Shown here piece after piece: positions 1 through 11,698 of a stretch of 64,000 bases of DNA. Within the stretch, counting starts at the first letter, position 1. Each line of letters starts with the position of its first letter. The position numbers and the translations under genes were made by a program. The stretch comes from Galeruca laticollis (Eukaryota; Arthropoda; Insecta; Coleoptera; Chrysomelidae), in contig OY998180.1 in NCBI GenBank assembly GCA_963921935.1, positions 39,866,811 to 39,930,810 on the forward strand. The letters are read 5' to 3'. A model generated the notes under the pieces. It saw only the letters and a program-made list of their open reading frames with translations, was not told the DNA's origin and did not search any database.

Positions 1-59
1 ATGTCACAGAACCCCAATATCAGTAAAAAAATAGCAGAAGAAGGGGCCAAATTTGTCAC

Positions 60-1171
60 AACCTAAGTACACGGCCTTGGGACTCTGCTCAGGTAGTGAA
101 TTCGGCCTTAGTTACACAATTTTTTATTACCTCAATGGGGACAAGGTGAATCAACAAACAAAATTTCGGGACAAATGGATTTATTTGACACACAATAATA
201 AATTTACAAAAACCGTATATTCTCAATACAAATACGAATAAATATCAGTTATATAGTAAAAAAGTCCAACTCAATATTTTATATATACCAAAAATAAGTT
301 AGGGACTTATCTTGGGAAGACTCGGGACGTACAGCTAGCAGCAGTAGTCGAGGGTTCTTGAGCCGTTGTTGTATGGCCTTGGACGATGTGGTCCGATGAG
401 TGGATCTTGTACACCGTCTGTCCTTATAGTACATTCTAAAGCGGTCCTTGAAGTAAACGGTCCTTACGGTCGGTACAGGCTGCAGAGCTGTAGGGAAAGA
501 AATAAAAAAACAGGAGAAACAGTAGAAAATTGAAAAGGAGGAATAAAATGAACAAGTGGGAGCTTATACTCCAATACATACAAAAATTTGAATTTAATTT
601 TCAAAATAAAACCACAGAAAACTGTTCATTCTTATCCGTTCTGTTCCCAAAATAATCAGAAAAAGCAAATTTAAATCGGTGGAAAATAACCATATGAAGA
701 ATCTGTTATAAATTCGCTTCATGAAATAACTAAGGGCGCCACCATATTTTTATTAAAGAAAGATAATACCGGCGAAGAAAAAATGGAAAACGCCATCACA
801 AAAACATTGTTTTTTTTTAAACGAAATATTTTAACTAAATAGAAAAATCGAAATAGAATAATTTGTAAGCACACAATTACAATTTGAAAATATATAGATA
901 ACTTACCAGCCAAGAAAATTAAAAATCACACACAAAATGATATTTAACAGAGAATGCTGATTAACTTTCCAGCGTAGAAATGAATAAAAGAGACCGAGTT
1001 CCACGTCAATCGTAATTCAAGTAGGTATTTTAACGATGGCAAAAACTATCACCCATGTGTTCTAATATTTGAAATAATAGGATTTGGAATTAGAGGTGGG
1101 AGTAGCCGACGAATAAGTAACGCTCCAAAATAATTGATGAGAATAGTAACATGTCTCAGCGACATGTTACA
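60..1171 (-). repeat. Gypsy family Y LTR-like repeat, copy 1
   Basis: Read on the minus strand, the block opens at 1171 with TGTAACATGTCGCTGAGACA and runs to the left part of the window. The same sequence recurs at 17049-17870 and 19815-20562 (minus) and inverted at 19221-19578. Shared landmarks are the terminal palindrome (ACATGTC...GACATGT), a stretch around 950-1110, a degenerate minisatellite near 400-490, and an AT-rich part around 60-300. About 440 bp (roughly 500-940) has no counterpart in the copy at 20 kb and is either an insertion here or a deletion there. Calling it an LTR is inference from the TG start, the repeat copies and the tRNA-Lys primer site beside a related copy at 17031. 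Confidence 0.5.
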
Positions 1172-1305
1172 AATTTATATGGAACTGGATGTGATTCTGC
1201 TTTAAAATTTCTCAATATTCTTCACTTTCGTATTATATCCATATTTTTATTAAGCAACCCTTGGTTCCTTCGACATTATTCTCTCATACGTCTTTAATAA
1301 TTCAT

Positions 1306-2050
1306 TTATAAATTCATAATATTCTTCATTACAATCTGTCCAATTACCATTCCTTTCACATCTTCTATTTCTTCTATATCACGCACATAATTATTTGCCA
1401 TTCTAATTTCTTTTTCAATCAATCCTTCATATTTCATTATAAAATTCTTCACTTTCTCTTCATATTTCTTAGTTCCACTCACTAATTCCAATTCTACCAT
1501 AATTCCGCTGCTTTTTATATTTCATAACTTCTTATTCTCTTCAATTGCCAATACTTCCATATTTACCTCCTCAAATTCAATTCTTTTACCATTTAATGCT
1601 ATCTATCTTCTCAAAATTAATTATTTCCTTATATTTCATTAATCCATCCATAACTATGTCTGTTTCTAATTTCTTTCCCAACAATGCTTGCATATCAATT
1701 TTTTTCCCATCTTTTAATTCAATCTTTTGTATTATAGATTTGCTTAGTTTATATAACTTCTTTCCATTTAGTCCTATAAATGTAATTATTTTCTCCTGTC
1801 CATCTATTTTGTTGCCTAATTTCATTTCTATTTTCATTAATATTTCTTCTATCAAAGTTTCTAAAATCTCTTCTATTCTCAAAATACTTATTGTCACCCA
1901 TTTTATGTCCATTTCCATATATTCGTTCTTCATTTCTGTAACTTCTATTTTCATTTCCATAATTCATGTCTACATGTCTATCATTTTTTCTATCATCAAA
2001 CCGTGTTTATATAATTTCTATTTACATATGTTTTTAAATATTATTTATTA
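1306..2050 (-). pseudogene. decayed internal region of Gypsy family X
   Basis: Downstream of the gag frame on the same strand lie short broken frames. One (1749-1967) is rich in Asn, Arg and Glu, like a nucleocapsid tail. Another (1586-1960) is Lys/Ile-rich. The last (1306-1500) includes YEEKVKNFIMKYEGLI, which resembles the segment before the RT in Gypsy polyproteins. No protease DTG or RT catalytic motif is visible, so most of pol is missing. The assignment rests mainly on position and is weak. Confidence 0.3.
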
Positions 2051-2362
2051 ATCATAAACTTTTTATTCAATTATCGTTTTTATATCCCTTCCTTACCATG
2101 TACAATTCCTTTTTCGTTTTCTAGATTTCGTTCCTATAATCCTGTCATATAATTCAATTTTATTTTCTTTTCCTAAACTTCGTCTTATTTTCTTCTCTTA
2201 TTGTTTGATTCTCTTTGTGTTTCTGTAGCTTCTCTCTGTTCTCCACCATATCTTTTTTAATTTTGACGTCCCATATCTCATCAATTTCTTCCAATAAATG
2301 CATTGAAATTTGCATCTCAAATTCTTCCGTATCATTGAAATTATTTTCTTCTCCATAATACT

Positions 2363-3361
2363 TTAACTTCCTATCATTTTATTTCCAATTATATTAATAA
2401 AAACTCTTGTATCAATTATTTTCATATTCCTATCAAGTTTCACTCTTATTTTGACATTTCCTGTAATTTCTTCTATCCTTCCATTCAAGTCACTAAATTT
2501 CTTATTCAAATTCTGTTCATACATTTGCATTACTTCCTCATTTGTTTGTCCTTGTACTTTAATAGACTGTATTACTTCAATTATATTTTCAGTTTGTTTC
2601 TTTACTTCCACTTGAATTGCTCCAGATAAATTTTCTTCTATGCATCTTCCTAATTCTTGAACTTCTTCTACCGCATGCTTGTTTATATCTTCCCTGATTT
2701 TAATGCCATTTTCTTGAATTTCCATCCGCAAATTTTCATTCTGGCCCTTCATATCTTCTATCACCTTTTCAATTTTCTTTCTAAATTGTTCATTCTCTTC
2801 CCTAATTTTCTTAATCACCTTAAAATTCTCAATTTTTCCTTCTTCTATTTCCTTTTCCAGCCTGTCCATGTTTCCAGTGATAATATTAATATCTCCCTTA
2901 ATCTCTTCCTTCATTGTATCAATTTTGTCATTTGAATCTCCACTCATGTTATTCATATTCCCTTCTATTCTATTAATATCTTCCCTCATCATGTCCATCT
3001 TCCCATTTAAATCTCCTATCATGCTATACAATTCTTTGTCCCTCTTTTCATTCATATTATTCATGTTTTCATCTTGTTTGGCAAATAAATCTTGCATCAT
3101 TTCTATCAATGCCTCATGTTCGCTTGTTCTTCTTTGTGTCTCTTGTCTAATATCCTCTTGTTGTTGGGCTTCCGCTCTCTGATTGTCCACCATAATATTC
3201 TGTTCCTGTTCATGTTGGTCTCCCTCTGATTGTTCTGTTCTTTGTTCCAAGTAGTGCACCTGAAAATCACCTCTTCCATGACTCATTTCTTCCCTTTCTT
3301 CGTCAGATCCACTTTCAACTACTACCTGTTTACCATCCCTTAACGTCATTCTTTTTTCCAT
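2363..3361 (-). CDS. Gypsy family X Gag-like coiled-coil protein
   Basis: An uninterrupted 332-residue frame starting at an ATG at 3361. The N terminus (about residues 1-90) is acidic and Glu/Gln-rich. Residues about 85-300 are strongly heptad-like with many Glu, Lys, Asn, Ile and Met, indicating a long coiled coil. There is no CCHC knuckle in this frame. A primer-binding-site-like sequence lies about 75 bp upstream of the ATG on the same strand, the arrangement expected for the first gene of an LTR retrotransposon, so Gag is the best call. The frame is open but the rest of the element is decayed, so it may be a relic. A different coiled-coil protein cannot be excluded from sequence alone. 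Confidence 0.55.
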   Translation of the reverse strand: MEKRMTLRDGKQVVVESGSDEEREEMSHGRGDFQVHYLEQRTEQSEGDQHEQEQNIMVDNQRAEAQQQEDIRQETQRRTSEHEALIEMMQDLFAKQDENMNNMNEKRDKELYSMIGDLNGKMDMMREDINRIEGNMNNMSGDSNDKIDTMKEEIKGDINIITGNMDRLEKEIEEGKIENFKVIKKIREENEQFRKKIEKVIEDMKGQNENLRMEIQENGIKIREDINKHAVEEVQELGRCIEENLSGAIQVEVKKQTENIIEVIQSIKVQGQTNEEVMQMYEQNLNKKFSDLNGRIEEITGNVKIRVKLDRNMKIIDTRVFINIIGNKMIGS

Positions 3362-3435
3362 CGTAGATACTTGAGTTTTTTATAATATAGTCAATAAATT
3401 TCAATATTTTCATAATTATATGCAAATTTTTAATC

Positions 3436-3455
3436 GTCCCACGTTGCTGGTGCCA
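3436..3455 (-). other. primer-binding-site-like sequence of Gypsy family X
   Basis: On the minus strand this reads TGGCACCAGCAACGTGGGAC. It starts with TGG as expected for pairing with a tRNA CCA end and resembles a diverged form of the tRNA-Lys site seen at 17031-17048. It sits a few bases after a CA that would end the LTR (3460 on the plus strand) and upstream of the gag-like frame. Confidence 0.5.
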
Positions 3456-3459
3456 ATTT

Positions 3460-4658
3460 TGTTATATATCGATTATTCATAATAACTGTATTTTAATGAA
3501 TATAAGAATATAACACTATTGAACTTTTATTTGTCCACGTTGTACAATCTGTGATTGTAGCGACAACATAACACACACACACACACACACCTTTAGTAGC
3601 GTATGCAATATATTTCAATTCCCGGCTATGGTAAATATTTTTATTAGTATTCCGAAAGATGAATTTATTCACAATGAACTTTAATCACTCTTATATCTCA
3701 GGGTGGGATCAAAATTGTTATTAAAATAATGAATCAAATTTTATAATTTTAAAGTATTCTCCAAATTAAATATTACTCTATTATTCAGATTGTTGACACA
3801 ATAATCTCGAGTGGCTGTTTGTTTAATATTATAAAAGGCCCTTTAATTACCTTATGACATTTACGACTTTTCTGTCACCGATATTTATCCAAATGTCACT
3901 GATTAGATCGAAAATTTTATTGAATGCGAAATGTTTAATTCTATGAAAATATGTGCTAAATGAATACCACAGTGAGTTGGAATAAATTTTTTTTATATTA
4001 TACTATCAAATAACAAATTTTCAAAAGTTAGTATTCCTCAATAATATCGTTAAAGAACTAAATCGTATTTTATATAAACCTTAAAATTAAAACAACCTAT
4101 GTACTAGAAAAAATCTAATTAAATCCTTTTAACAAGAGATCAAATTGTCGAATTTACACTTGACGTGTATAAGAGTCAAATATCACGATATCCGTTCAAA
4201 ATTGCCTATTTAATAAAATTCGTCGCTTGATGTAAATTTTCATATGTGATTTTAATTTCGTTTGAATTCAAAAATATCTTTTATAGATGCATATATTTAA
4301 ATTTATTTAAAAGGCCTGTTATTCTCAAGAAATAATCAAAAACTGCAGCGGACTCACCAATACTATGGGACAGGAAAATACTCGTACAATTCTAAATGAA
4401 TTTAGAATTCTGGATAATTTCTAAATATAATTTAGAAATCTGGAACCACTTAAACTGAATACGATACAATTTTTCTTCAAATTATGCACGCACTGATTTT
4501 ATAATGAATGGCTTTATGATTTGATTATACTATATGATTATTTCTATTAAATTCACAAAATTTGAGACAACTCTTAAATACGATGTTGTCTCGTGGGGGT
4601 TTCAAATTCAACTAACTGAACTTCTTTCAAATAAATAAATCTTTTCTCCTGTGGTTAC
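3460..4658 (-). repeat. Gypsy family X LTR-like repeat, minus copy
   Basis: The block lies between the primer-binding-site-like sequence and about 4658, where the minus strand reads GTAACCACAGG. Diverged segments of it recur in the opposite orientation at 8219-9672: the CAACTAACTGA stretch near 4610, the GTACGAGT segment near 4380 and the GGTGAGTC segment near 4350. A short (AC)n tract lies at about 3570-3590. The LTR identity is inferred from its place beside the primer site; exact ends are uncertain. Confidence 0.4.
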
Positions 4659-4711
4659 GAAAATGTTTCTCATTTGCAACGTTTCTTTTAAATTTCAAAT
4701 AAAGGAACCGT

Positions 4712-4760
4712 ATTAATATATATTTATATATATATATATATATATATATAAATATATATG

Positions 4761-4838
<78 letters not shown>
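4712..4838. repeat. (TA)n microsatellite
   Basis: About 125 bp of TA dinucleotides with occasional AAATA or GTA interruptions. It abuts the outer end of the family X LTR-like repeat. Confidence 0.9.
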
Positions 4839-4840
<2 letters not shown>

Positions 4841-6137
4841 TTGTTTATTTAGAATTTTAAAAGATTATGTTTTATAATTAAAAAGTAAATATTTTGAAGA
4901 ATATAATGAAATCTATCAAATAAACAACTTTATGTTAGTTTGATTGGTTACTAATATTCATATCATTTCAATAAACAGAGGGCTGATTCTTAAATAATTA
5001 GGTTTTTGTTTAGAAAAAAGTTGTTGATTAAAGAAAAAAGAAAGTGTGAACGTGAGTATTGAAAAATTAAAAAGAAGTACATAATTATTTTGATAAATTT
5101 AATAAGAATTGTTTTAAAAATATGTAAAATAAGGTGTGAGCAGTGAAAGTAACCTCTAAAAAGCATTCCCGAAGAGAGGGAATATCCTGTATAGTGAAAA
5201 TATCATTTTCACGAGCCCAGAAGAGACTACATATCCCGTATTGTGGGAATAATAATTTTCACGATCCTTGAAGAGAATAAATGCTGGAAAGCCATCGAAA
5301 TTAAATTGATTCGAATGGATTCTTGAATCAACCTTGGTATTCCATGAAGCAACCTACAAAAATATGAATAAAACGAGATCAGTGGATGATGAAAAAAAGG
5401 TTTTCAAAACGATTTCGTTTCAACCAAAACTTACTTGTGTATATTAAACATTAGATATTGAAACTCTGCTGACGACGTGTGTGTTTGACATTCGTCCATT
5501 TTCTAACGAGAATCTTGGTGAATATTGAGTGATTTCCATATTGTATATTGTCTTAAACGTATAACAAGATGCATACTTGTATGAATTTAATAGAAGTTCA
5601 TTTGTGTGAATGTGTGTCGTATGAAAGGTCATTGTAGATAAGTTAATTTTTCCAATTTGTGATAGAAAAGAATGTTATATTTTCTTGTATAAATTAAGCA
5701 AATCTTTTTCTTCGGAAAGAATAAGTTATACTGTCTGTAGACTGCATTTCAAAGCGTTTACTTTTTATCAGTTGGTAGGGTTCTAAATACGCCACCAGCG
5801 TTTTTCAGAATAAGATACACAGGACCGTCTTGTAAAAATTCATTTAACAAAATTATTTCATTTCACAATTCCTTCATCAAAATTTAATATCAAGATTTGG
5901 CGCTTATTAGAGATAATCATATGAATATTTAACCTTATGAACCCAAGATCCTGAGAAGCTGAGTGCTCATTAAAAAAGGAAATAATAAAAAGATATAAAG
6001 GTAAGTGCACTGTGTGGCATTATTGAACTTAAACAATTTCTTAAATATACCGGGCAAATTTAAAAAAAAATTATCAAATCAAAGATATAATAAGATTAAA
6101 TTAAAAGTTAACATATAAATAAATTAATATAATTCAA

Positions 6138-6142
<5 letters not shown>
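4839..6142. other. AT-rich stretch without recognisable genes
   Basis: No credible coding frame. Around 5160-5280 there are two imperfect copies of a roughly 60-bp unit, each carrying a small GTGAAAAT...ATTTTCAC-type inverted repeat followed by GAAGAGA. Fragments such as CATTGTAGATAAGTTA near 5631 resemble parts of the family X repeat at 8.8-9.5 kb, so it may be further degenerated repeat sequence. Confidence 0.4.

Positions 6143-6182
<40 letters not shown>
6143..6182. repeat. (TA)n microsatellite
   Basis: About 40 bp of uninterrupted TA, directly before the Penelope-type terminal sequence. Confidence 0.9.
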
Positions 6183-6187
<5 letters not shown>

Positions 6188-6199
6188 TATAATAACTAT

Positions 6200-6610
6200 T
6201 CTTGGAAAAAAAGGTCTCCATTGCTTTAATTATAATTTTATTGACGTTTCGACATCATACGTGTCATCTTCTGAACTATGTTGCTAAAATTACACAAATA
6301 TTTACAATCTCTACATTATTTAACAGGTGATAAAATACTTACATAAAATCTGCGACTTTATACCACTCCAAACATTTTAAAAATCATTTTATAATTTGTA
6401 TCTAAAATAAATGATGTAGTATAAACTTAATGGATGTTATGTTTTCTTACAGTTTTTTTTAATTTAACAAGTTTTAATGGTTTTTACTGTATGAAGATAT
6501 ATTCATTCATTCAAGGTATTATACAGATTGGACACATTTGCCAAGATGCTACAGTTATTTCGATGTCTATTTTTTTAATATACTATTTGTTATTTTCATT
6601 TTCAATTCTA
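6200..6610 (-). repeat. possible Penelope-like terminal region
   Basis: The stretch contains TTTATTGACGTTTCGACATC followed by GTCATCTTCTGAAC, the kind of sequence often found in the pseudo-LTR of Penelope-like elements, and lies just outside the element at 6749-7917. The remainder is non-coding and AT-rich. Based on a remembered motif and position only. Confidence 0.35.
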
Positions 6611-6620
6611 AAGTAAACCG

Positions 6621-7095
<475 letters not shown>

Positions 7096-7110
<15 letters not shown>

Positions 7111-7913
7111 ATGTTGTGTTTTTATGGTATTATCAAATATTTCTGATAGTGAATGTGTGTATGGTAAAGGTATGTATTTGAATGGGGTATCATAATTAAT
7201 ATTTTTATTATTGTTATTATAAATTTTGTGAATTCTCTTTTTTATTAACTTCTCATAAAATGATTGTGGATAGTTATTTTCTTCTAAAATTTCGCTTACT
7301 TTTCTTAAGTTGTCTCTTCGATACCTAGGATGTTCTAGTTTTATAGCTCTATCTGTTAACATTCTGATAGCATTTGCTTTGAGTGGTGCATTTGAAAGAA
7401 AGTTTGTATATCTAATGGATGAAATTTCTCTTGTAGACCAGTTTGTGAAAATTTTACCTGTTATATCGTAATTATTGGTTGTATCCAGAAAATTCAAGCT
7501 TTCATTTTCTTCCATTTTTATAGTAAATTCTCAGCGAGGATGAAATGCATTGAATTTATCCAATATTTCTTCTACTTTATTCTCAGGAACAAATGTTATA
7601 CAGTCATCTACATATCTTTTCAAAAATATTGGCTTAAAACTTAGTGATTGAATTACGTTCTCCTTGACATATACCATCACAAGATTTGCTATAGTTGCAG
7701 CCATTGGAGATCCCATGGCAACTCCATATATTTGTGAATGATATTTGTCATCAATTGTAAAATATGTCGAGGAAAGATATATATCTATTGCTTTTTTGCT
7801 TTTTAAAATTCCTCTAAATTAAGAGAAGTGTTCTCTTTAATCATATCCCATTTTTTATATATTATGTCTATAGCTAAATTAATGTCTATATTGGTGTAAA
7901 GTGATATTATATG

Positions 7914-7917
<4 letters not shown>
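7096..7917 (-). pseudogene. Penelope-like reverse transcriptase fragment
   Basis: In order on the minus strand: SLYTNID (about 7890), a stop near 7810, YGVAMGSPMAATIANLVM (about 7720-7665), the catalytic KRYVDDCITF (about 7620-7590), and then a thumb/linker frame at 7515-7096 beginning MEENESLNFLD. GVAMGSPM and RYVDD are hallmark Penelope RT motifs. The frame changes between 7531 and 7515, and again near 7110 in an A-rich run that joins it to the endonuclease. Both catalytic aspartates of YVDD are present. Confidence 0.8.

Positions 7918-7972
<55 letters not shown>
7918..7972. repeat. (TA)n microsatellite
   Basis: About 55 bp of TA repeats at the 5' truncation point of the Penelope-like element. 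Confidence 0.95.
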
Positions 7973-7973
<1 letters not shown>

Positions 7974-8218
7974 TTCTATTAATTCAAATTTTAAAGAATT
8001 TCATTCTTTTTCTTCATGCAATAGTTTTGGTAAACCCTGTATATGTAAGATTTGGCAGATTATTTAATTTCTGATGACATTCACACGTCACTATTGAAAA
8101 AGATATTGAAGGTTAAAGAAAACAGAAGTCATTATAAGGTATTTAGATAATAAAACAATTCCAAATCTTTGTTGCATGAAAATAACAAATTTAGTTTTTT
8201 TTAAAAAAGAAGAAAGTG

Positions 8219-9672
8219 TGTTACCACAGTGTGGTGTGGTTATTTTGTTGATAAAAAATAGTTAGTTGAATTTGAGATCCCGAACGGACAACATGCAATT
8301 TAATAGTTCTCCAATATTTCGCCAAGTAGTAGTTAATTAAATAATATAATAATTAATAATAGAAATTGTTATCCGGTGCCCATAATTGTAAATTCTGTGC
8401 GTGTTATTTTTATTAAGAAAGTTAGTCATCAGTTCCGAAAAGTGAACGATCCTGAATTCTAAATTAGATTTAGAATTGTACGAGTTTGGAGGGGTTTTGG
8501 AGACTTGGTGAGTCTGTTCCAGATTTTTGATAATATAAAATAATGCATTATTTCTATAACAAAAATATCAGGCCTAAATCAAAATTAATCACAGAGGCAT
8601 CTAATTAATCGATTACAAAGAAATTTGATTCAGAATAAATACAGGAATTTAATATTGAACAATTATATTGAAGAAGTATATTGAAAGAAGTTGGAACTGT
8701 GAATGGGTATTTATCATTCGCGAAGTAGAAGTGACAATTCGTAAATCATTCGGACATTTAGAGAAATTCCTCAATTTAGTTTGTAATTAATGTAATTTGT
8801 ATCCTGTAGATAAGATTTTGCCATTTGATAATTTATAAACTTTCTTCGTAATTCACTGAAATTTCATTCATTGTAGATAAGTTATTTGTTATTCGATAAA
8901 AGGAAAAAGGAAAACTAATATTTGTCTATTTTCTGTGAGATGTAATAATTGTATATAATTTTTGGAATTCGACTTATATTAGATATAGTTTTGTAATAGA
9001 TTCGAACAACTTATTGAAATTAAACTCATTTAATTCTGTGCGTGTTCTCTTTAATTGGAAAATTTAGTCATGAATTCGGAAAAGTGAATGATCCTGAATT
9101 CTAAATTAGATTTAGAAGTATACGAATTTGGAGGAGTCCAGATTTGATGAGTGTGTTCCAGATTATTGATAATTTAAAATAATGCATTATTTCGACGAAA
9201 AATATCAGGCCCTAATCAAAATTAACAATAGATGCATCTGAATAATAAATTTCAAAATTTTGAATTGAGAATAAATACAGAAATTTAATATTGAACAATT
9301 ATACAATTGAAAAAGTATATTAAAAGAAGTTGGGACTGTGAATGGGTATTTGACATTCGCGAATTAAAAGTAACAATTCGAAAATCATTTGGACAATTCG
9401 AGAAATTTATAAATTTCGTTCATAATTCATTTAATTTGTATTCATTATAGATAAGATTTTGCTATTTCATAATTTATAAACTTCATTCGTAATTCACTCA
9501 ATTTTTGTTCATTGTAGATAAGATTTTTGTTATTTGCTAAAAAAGGAAAACTAGTATTTGTCTATTTTCTGTGATTTAGTAATTGTATATAACTTTTGAA
9601 TTCGACTTACTTTAGATATAGTTTTGTCATAGATTTGAACAGTTTATAGAAATCAAATTTACTCAATTTGAT
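8219..9672 (+). repeat. Gypsy family X LTR-like repeat with internal tandem duplication
   Basis: Begins near TGTTACCACAGTG and contains segments that are diverged reverse complements of 3460-4658. A 641-bp unit (8391-9031) is repeated at 9032-9672 with many differences. Each unit starts AATTCTGTGCGTGTT and contains CTAAATTAGATTTAGAA, AATAATGCATTATTTC, and a late block with CATTGTAGATAAG. No coding frame. Confidence 0.45.
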
Positions 9673-9904
9673 ATAGAAAAAATTTATTTTTGACAGTGAC
9701 ATTTGTGGATTATTAGTGACAGAATGTGTATTGAAACATATGGAATGTCAGAAAGAAATCAAATAGCCTTCATAATCTTGAACAAACAGTCACATTATAT
9801 TACTAGATAGATCAAACAGAACAAAATTAATAATAAATACTTAATTTGGACAATAATTAAAAATTTTATAAAAAAATTCATTTTTATAGCGCATTGATCG
9901 CACC

Positions 9905-10366
9905 ATAAGACTTCGTAAGTTCCTTACAGACAAGAACTTGGACTTCAACCTCAGGTATAGGATGATAAAGTGTTATATTTGGTCCGTTCTCCTATACGGG
10001 GTTGAGGCATGGACGTTGAAAGCAGCAATCATAAACAAAATAGAAGCCTTCGAGATGTGGACCCTGCGCCGAATGTTGAAGGTGTCGTGGGTCGACCATG
10101 TGAGAAATGAGGACATTCTCCGAAGAGCCGGTCTAACGGATCGAGAACTTTTCGAAAATATCAAGAAAAAAAAAATAGGTTATCTCGGACACATACTGCG
10201 CGGAGAACGCTATCATTTTCAACGCCTCATTCTTCAAGGTAAAATAGAGGGAGGGGGAAGAGGAATAGGCAGGAAAGAATTATCATGGCTTAGAAATATT
10301 CGTCAATGGACAGGGATAAAGGACTTCCAAACACTGCAGTATGCTGCAATTAATAGAAACATATGA
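9905..10366 (+). pseudogene. RTE-clade RT C-terminal fragment
   Basis: The frame carries the characteristic RTE-type tail: LLYGVEAWTLK, EAFEMWTLRRMLKVSWVDHV, RRAGLTDRELFENIKKKK, GYLGHILRGERY and ILQGKIEG, then a stop about 60 bp before the 3' tail. The first codons continue upstream of the first ATG (9938) to the truncation point (LRKFLTDKNLDFNLRYRM). The RT catalytic YADD region and the endonuclease are absent, so it cannot move on its own. There are no internal stops, suggesting a fairly young copy. Confidence 0.85.
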
Positions 10367-10425
10367 TAGGAATAGAGAAGATGAACGCCTACGCAGGAAT
10401 CTGCACGGCACTAAAAGAAGAAGAA
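9905..10425 (+). mobile_element. RTE-clade non-LTR retrotransposon, 5'-truncated
   Basis: A short insertion bounded by the direct repeat GATCGCACC (9896-9904 and 10426-10434), a convincing 9-bp target-site duplication. It ends in a short (AAG)n tail, usual for this group. It encodes only the C-terminal part of the RT protein. Confidence 0.85.
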
Positions 10426-10434
10426 GATCGCACC

Positions 10435-10856
10435 CTGAGATAAGAGTGATTCGAATATTTTACATTAAAATTTATCTTTCAATAAATTACAATTTTGATA
10501 GCCAAGAATTTTTGACAACTGTCAATTTTTTGAAATACATATCATACGGTAATTAAGCTGTGTATACAATTGTGTCGTTGTAAAGCTGCGCGCACAATTT
10601 TGACGCATCTAAAGTAAGGCGTATATTACGCTGGATCGAGACACTATAAAAACTGTGTTCCAATAATAATTTCATGATTAATTTCGAAAAACAAACTTTT
10701 ATTCAAACTTTTTATGTCAGTGTCCTAATAGTATTTTTGCAACGCATTATATGAATTGTAATCCAGCCTGTTGTTCTGAGATAAACAAATTCTAAATGTC
10801 TAAGACACAATGAATGTCGCATCCCTAGTGTTATATCCATGTACGTCCGAGTGAAG
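10435..10856. other. no recognisable feature
   Basis: AT-rich sequence to the right of the RTE insertion. I see no coding frame or repeat that I can name. Confidence 0.4.
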
Positions 10857-11163
10857 TAATGACAGATCGATATTGCTATGAATACTCCTCAGAAACTCGT
10901 AGATATGCACAAGGAAGCGGGAATATTTGTAATTTTCTTAAAAATTTTTGGCAAGCATCATCATACTCAGCATTCACAATGCCTCGTACAGCAATTTTCT
11001 GGAGTGAGAAAACTATCGCAACATTAGTGGCACTGCCCCACAGTACAACGCCGTAGTTAAGGTGACGATGTATAAGGGCGAAATCGACTGTTCCTAAAAC
11101 CTTTTGATCAAAACATATTCTCAGTTTTTTAAGGAAAATATTTGGGAAGCGAGCCTTGAACAT
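10857..11163 (-). mobile_element. CR1-like RT C-terminal fragment
   Basis: The minus strand encodes ALIHRHLNYGVVLWGSAT, FSLQKIAVRGI and LQIFPLPCAYL, the conserved tail region found in the other CR1-like copies in this window. The upstream end lies directly against a short (AAT)n tract at 11164-11180. The RT active site is not included. Confidence 0.7.
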
Positions 11164-11180
11164 AATAATAATAATAATAT
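11164..11180 (+). repeat. short (TAA)n tract
   Basis: About 17 bp of AAT repeats. It separates the CR1-like fragment from the 3' end of the R1-clade element, repeating the arrangement seen at 36.4 and 37.0 kb. Confidence 0.8.
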
Positions 11181-11359
11181 TTTTTTAATAGGTAGGTGAA
11201 ATCCTTCATGGACTGACAGCGAGTCGGTGACTGCCTTTCATGTCGGTCTCTTACCGACTAAAACACCCTCACCTCACCCTTACTTCAGAACAGATCTTTT
11301 CTAGCCTTTTAAGGGCTTCTTCTTCATTGTGCACCTGTTTATCGCCTGATTTGGTTCAT

Positions 11360-11698
11360 TTATTTTCGCATTCTCGGTTTACCTCCTTTTATTTGAGAGA
11401 ACTTGAGTGATGTACGTGGTGAATGGTACTCCAGTTCTCCCCCGTTTGAAGCATCTTGACAACGGCTGTCTCTGGTCTTTTTCATAACTTCTGTTACTTC
11501 TCGTCTGAGGTGCTCCCATTTTGGGCATTCAAAGAAAGTGTTCCTTGCGTCCTCATCCTCCGTGTGGCAACAAATACATGTGGACTCATTTACCTTCTCT
11601 ATCTCCTTCAAGTATGAACGGTAGTAGCCGTGTCTTGTCAGAAATTGTGTCAGGTTATAGTCAACCTCGCCGTGTTTCCTCTCCATCCATTGTCTCAC
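11360..11698 (-). pseudogene. R1-clade C-terminal CCHC region
   Basis: Reads LTQFLTRHGYYRSYLKEI, then CICCHTEDEDARNTFFECPKW, a C-x2-C-...-H/F-x4-C knuckle in the place where R1-clade proteins carry one; the expected histidine is changed (RNTFFEC here, RHTFLAC in copy 2). It continues to a decayed tail. Related to 37268-37600. Confidence 0.75.

Noticed and set aside
1545..3182. Plus-strand hydrophobic frames opposite the gag-like gene (1545-2051, 2657-2935, 2868-3182)
   Set aside because: They are antisense shadows of the Lys/Glu/Asn-rich minus-strand frame, which has the primer site and an ATG in the right place.
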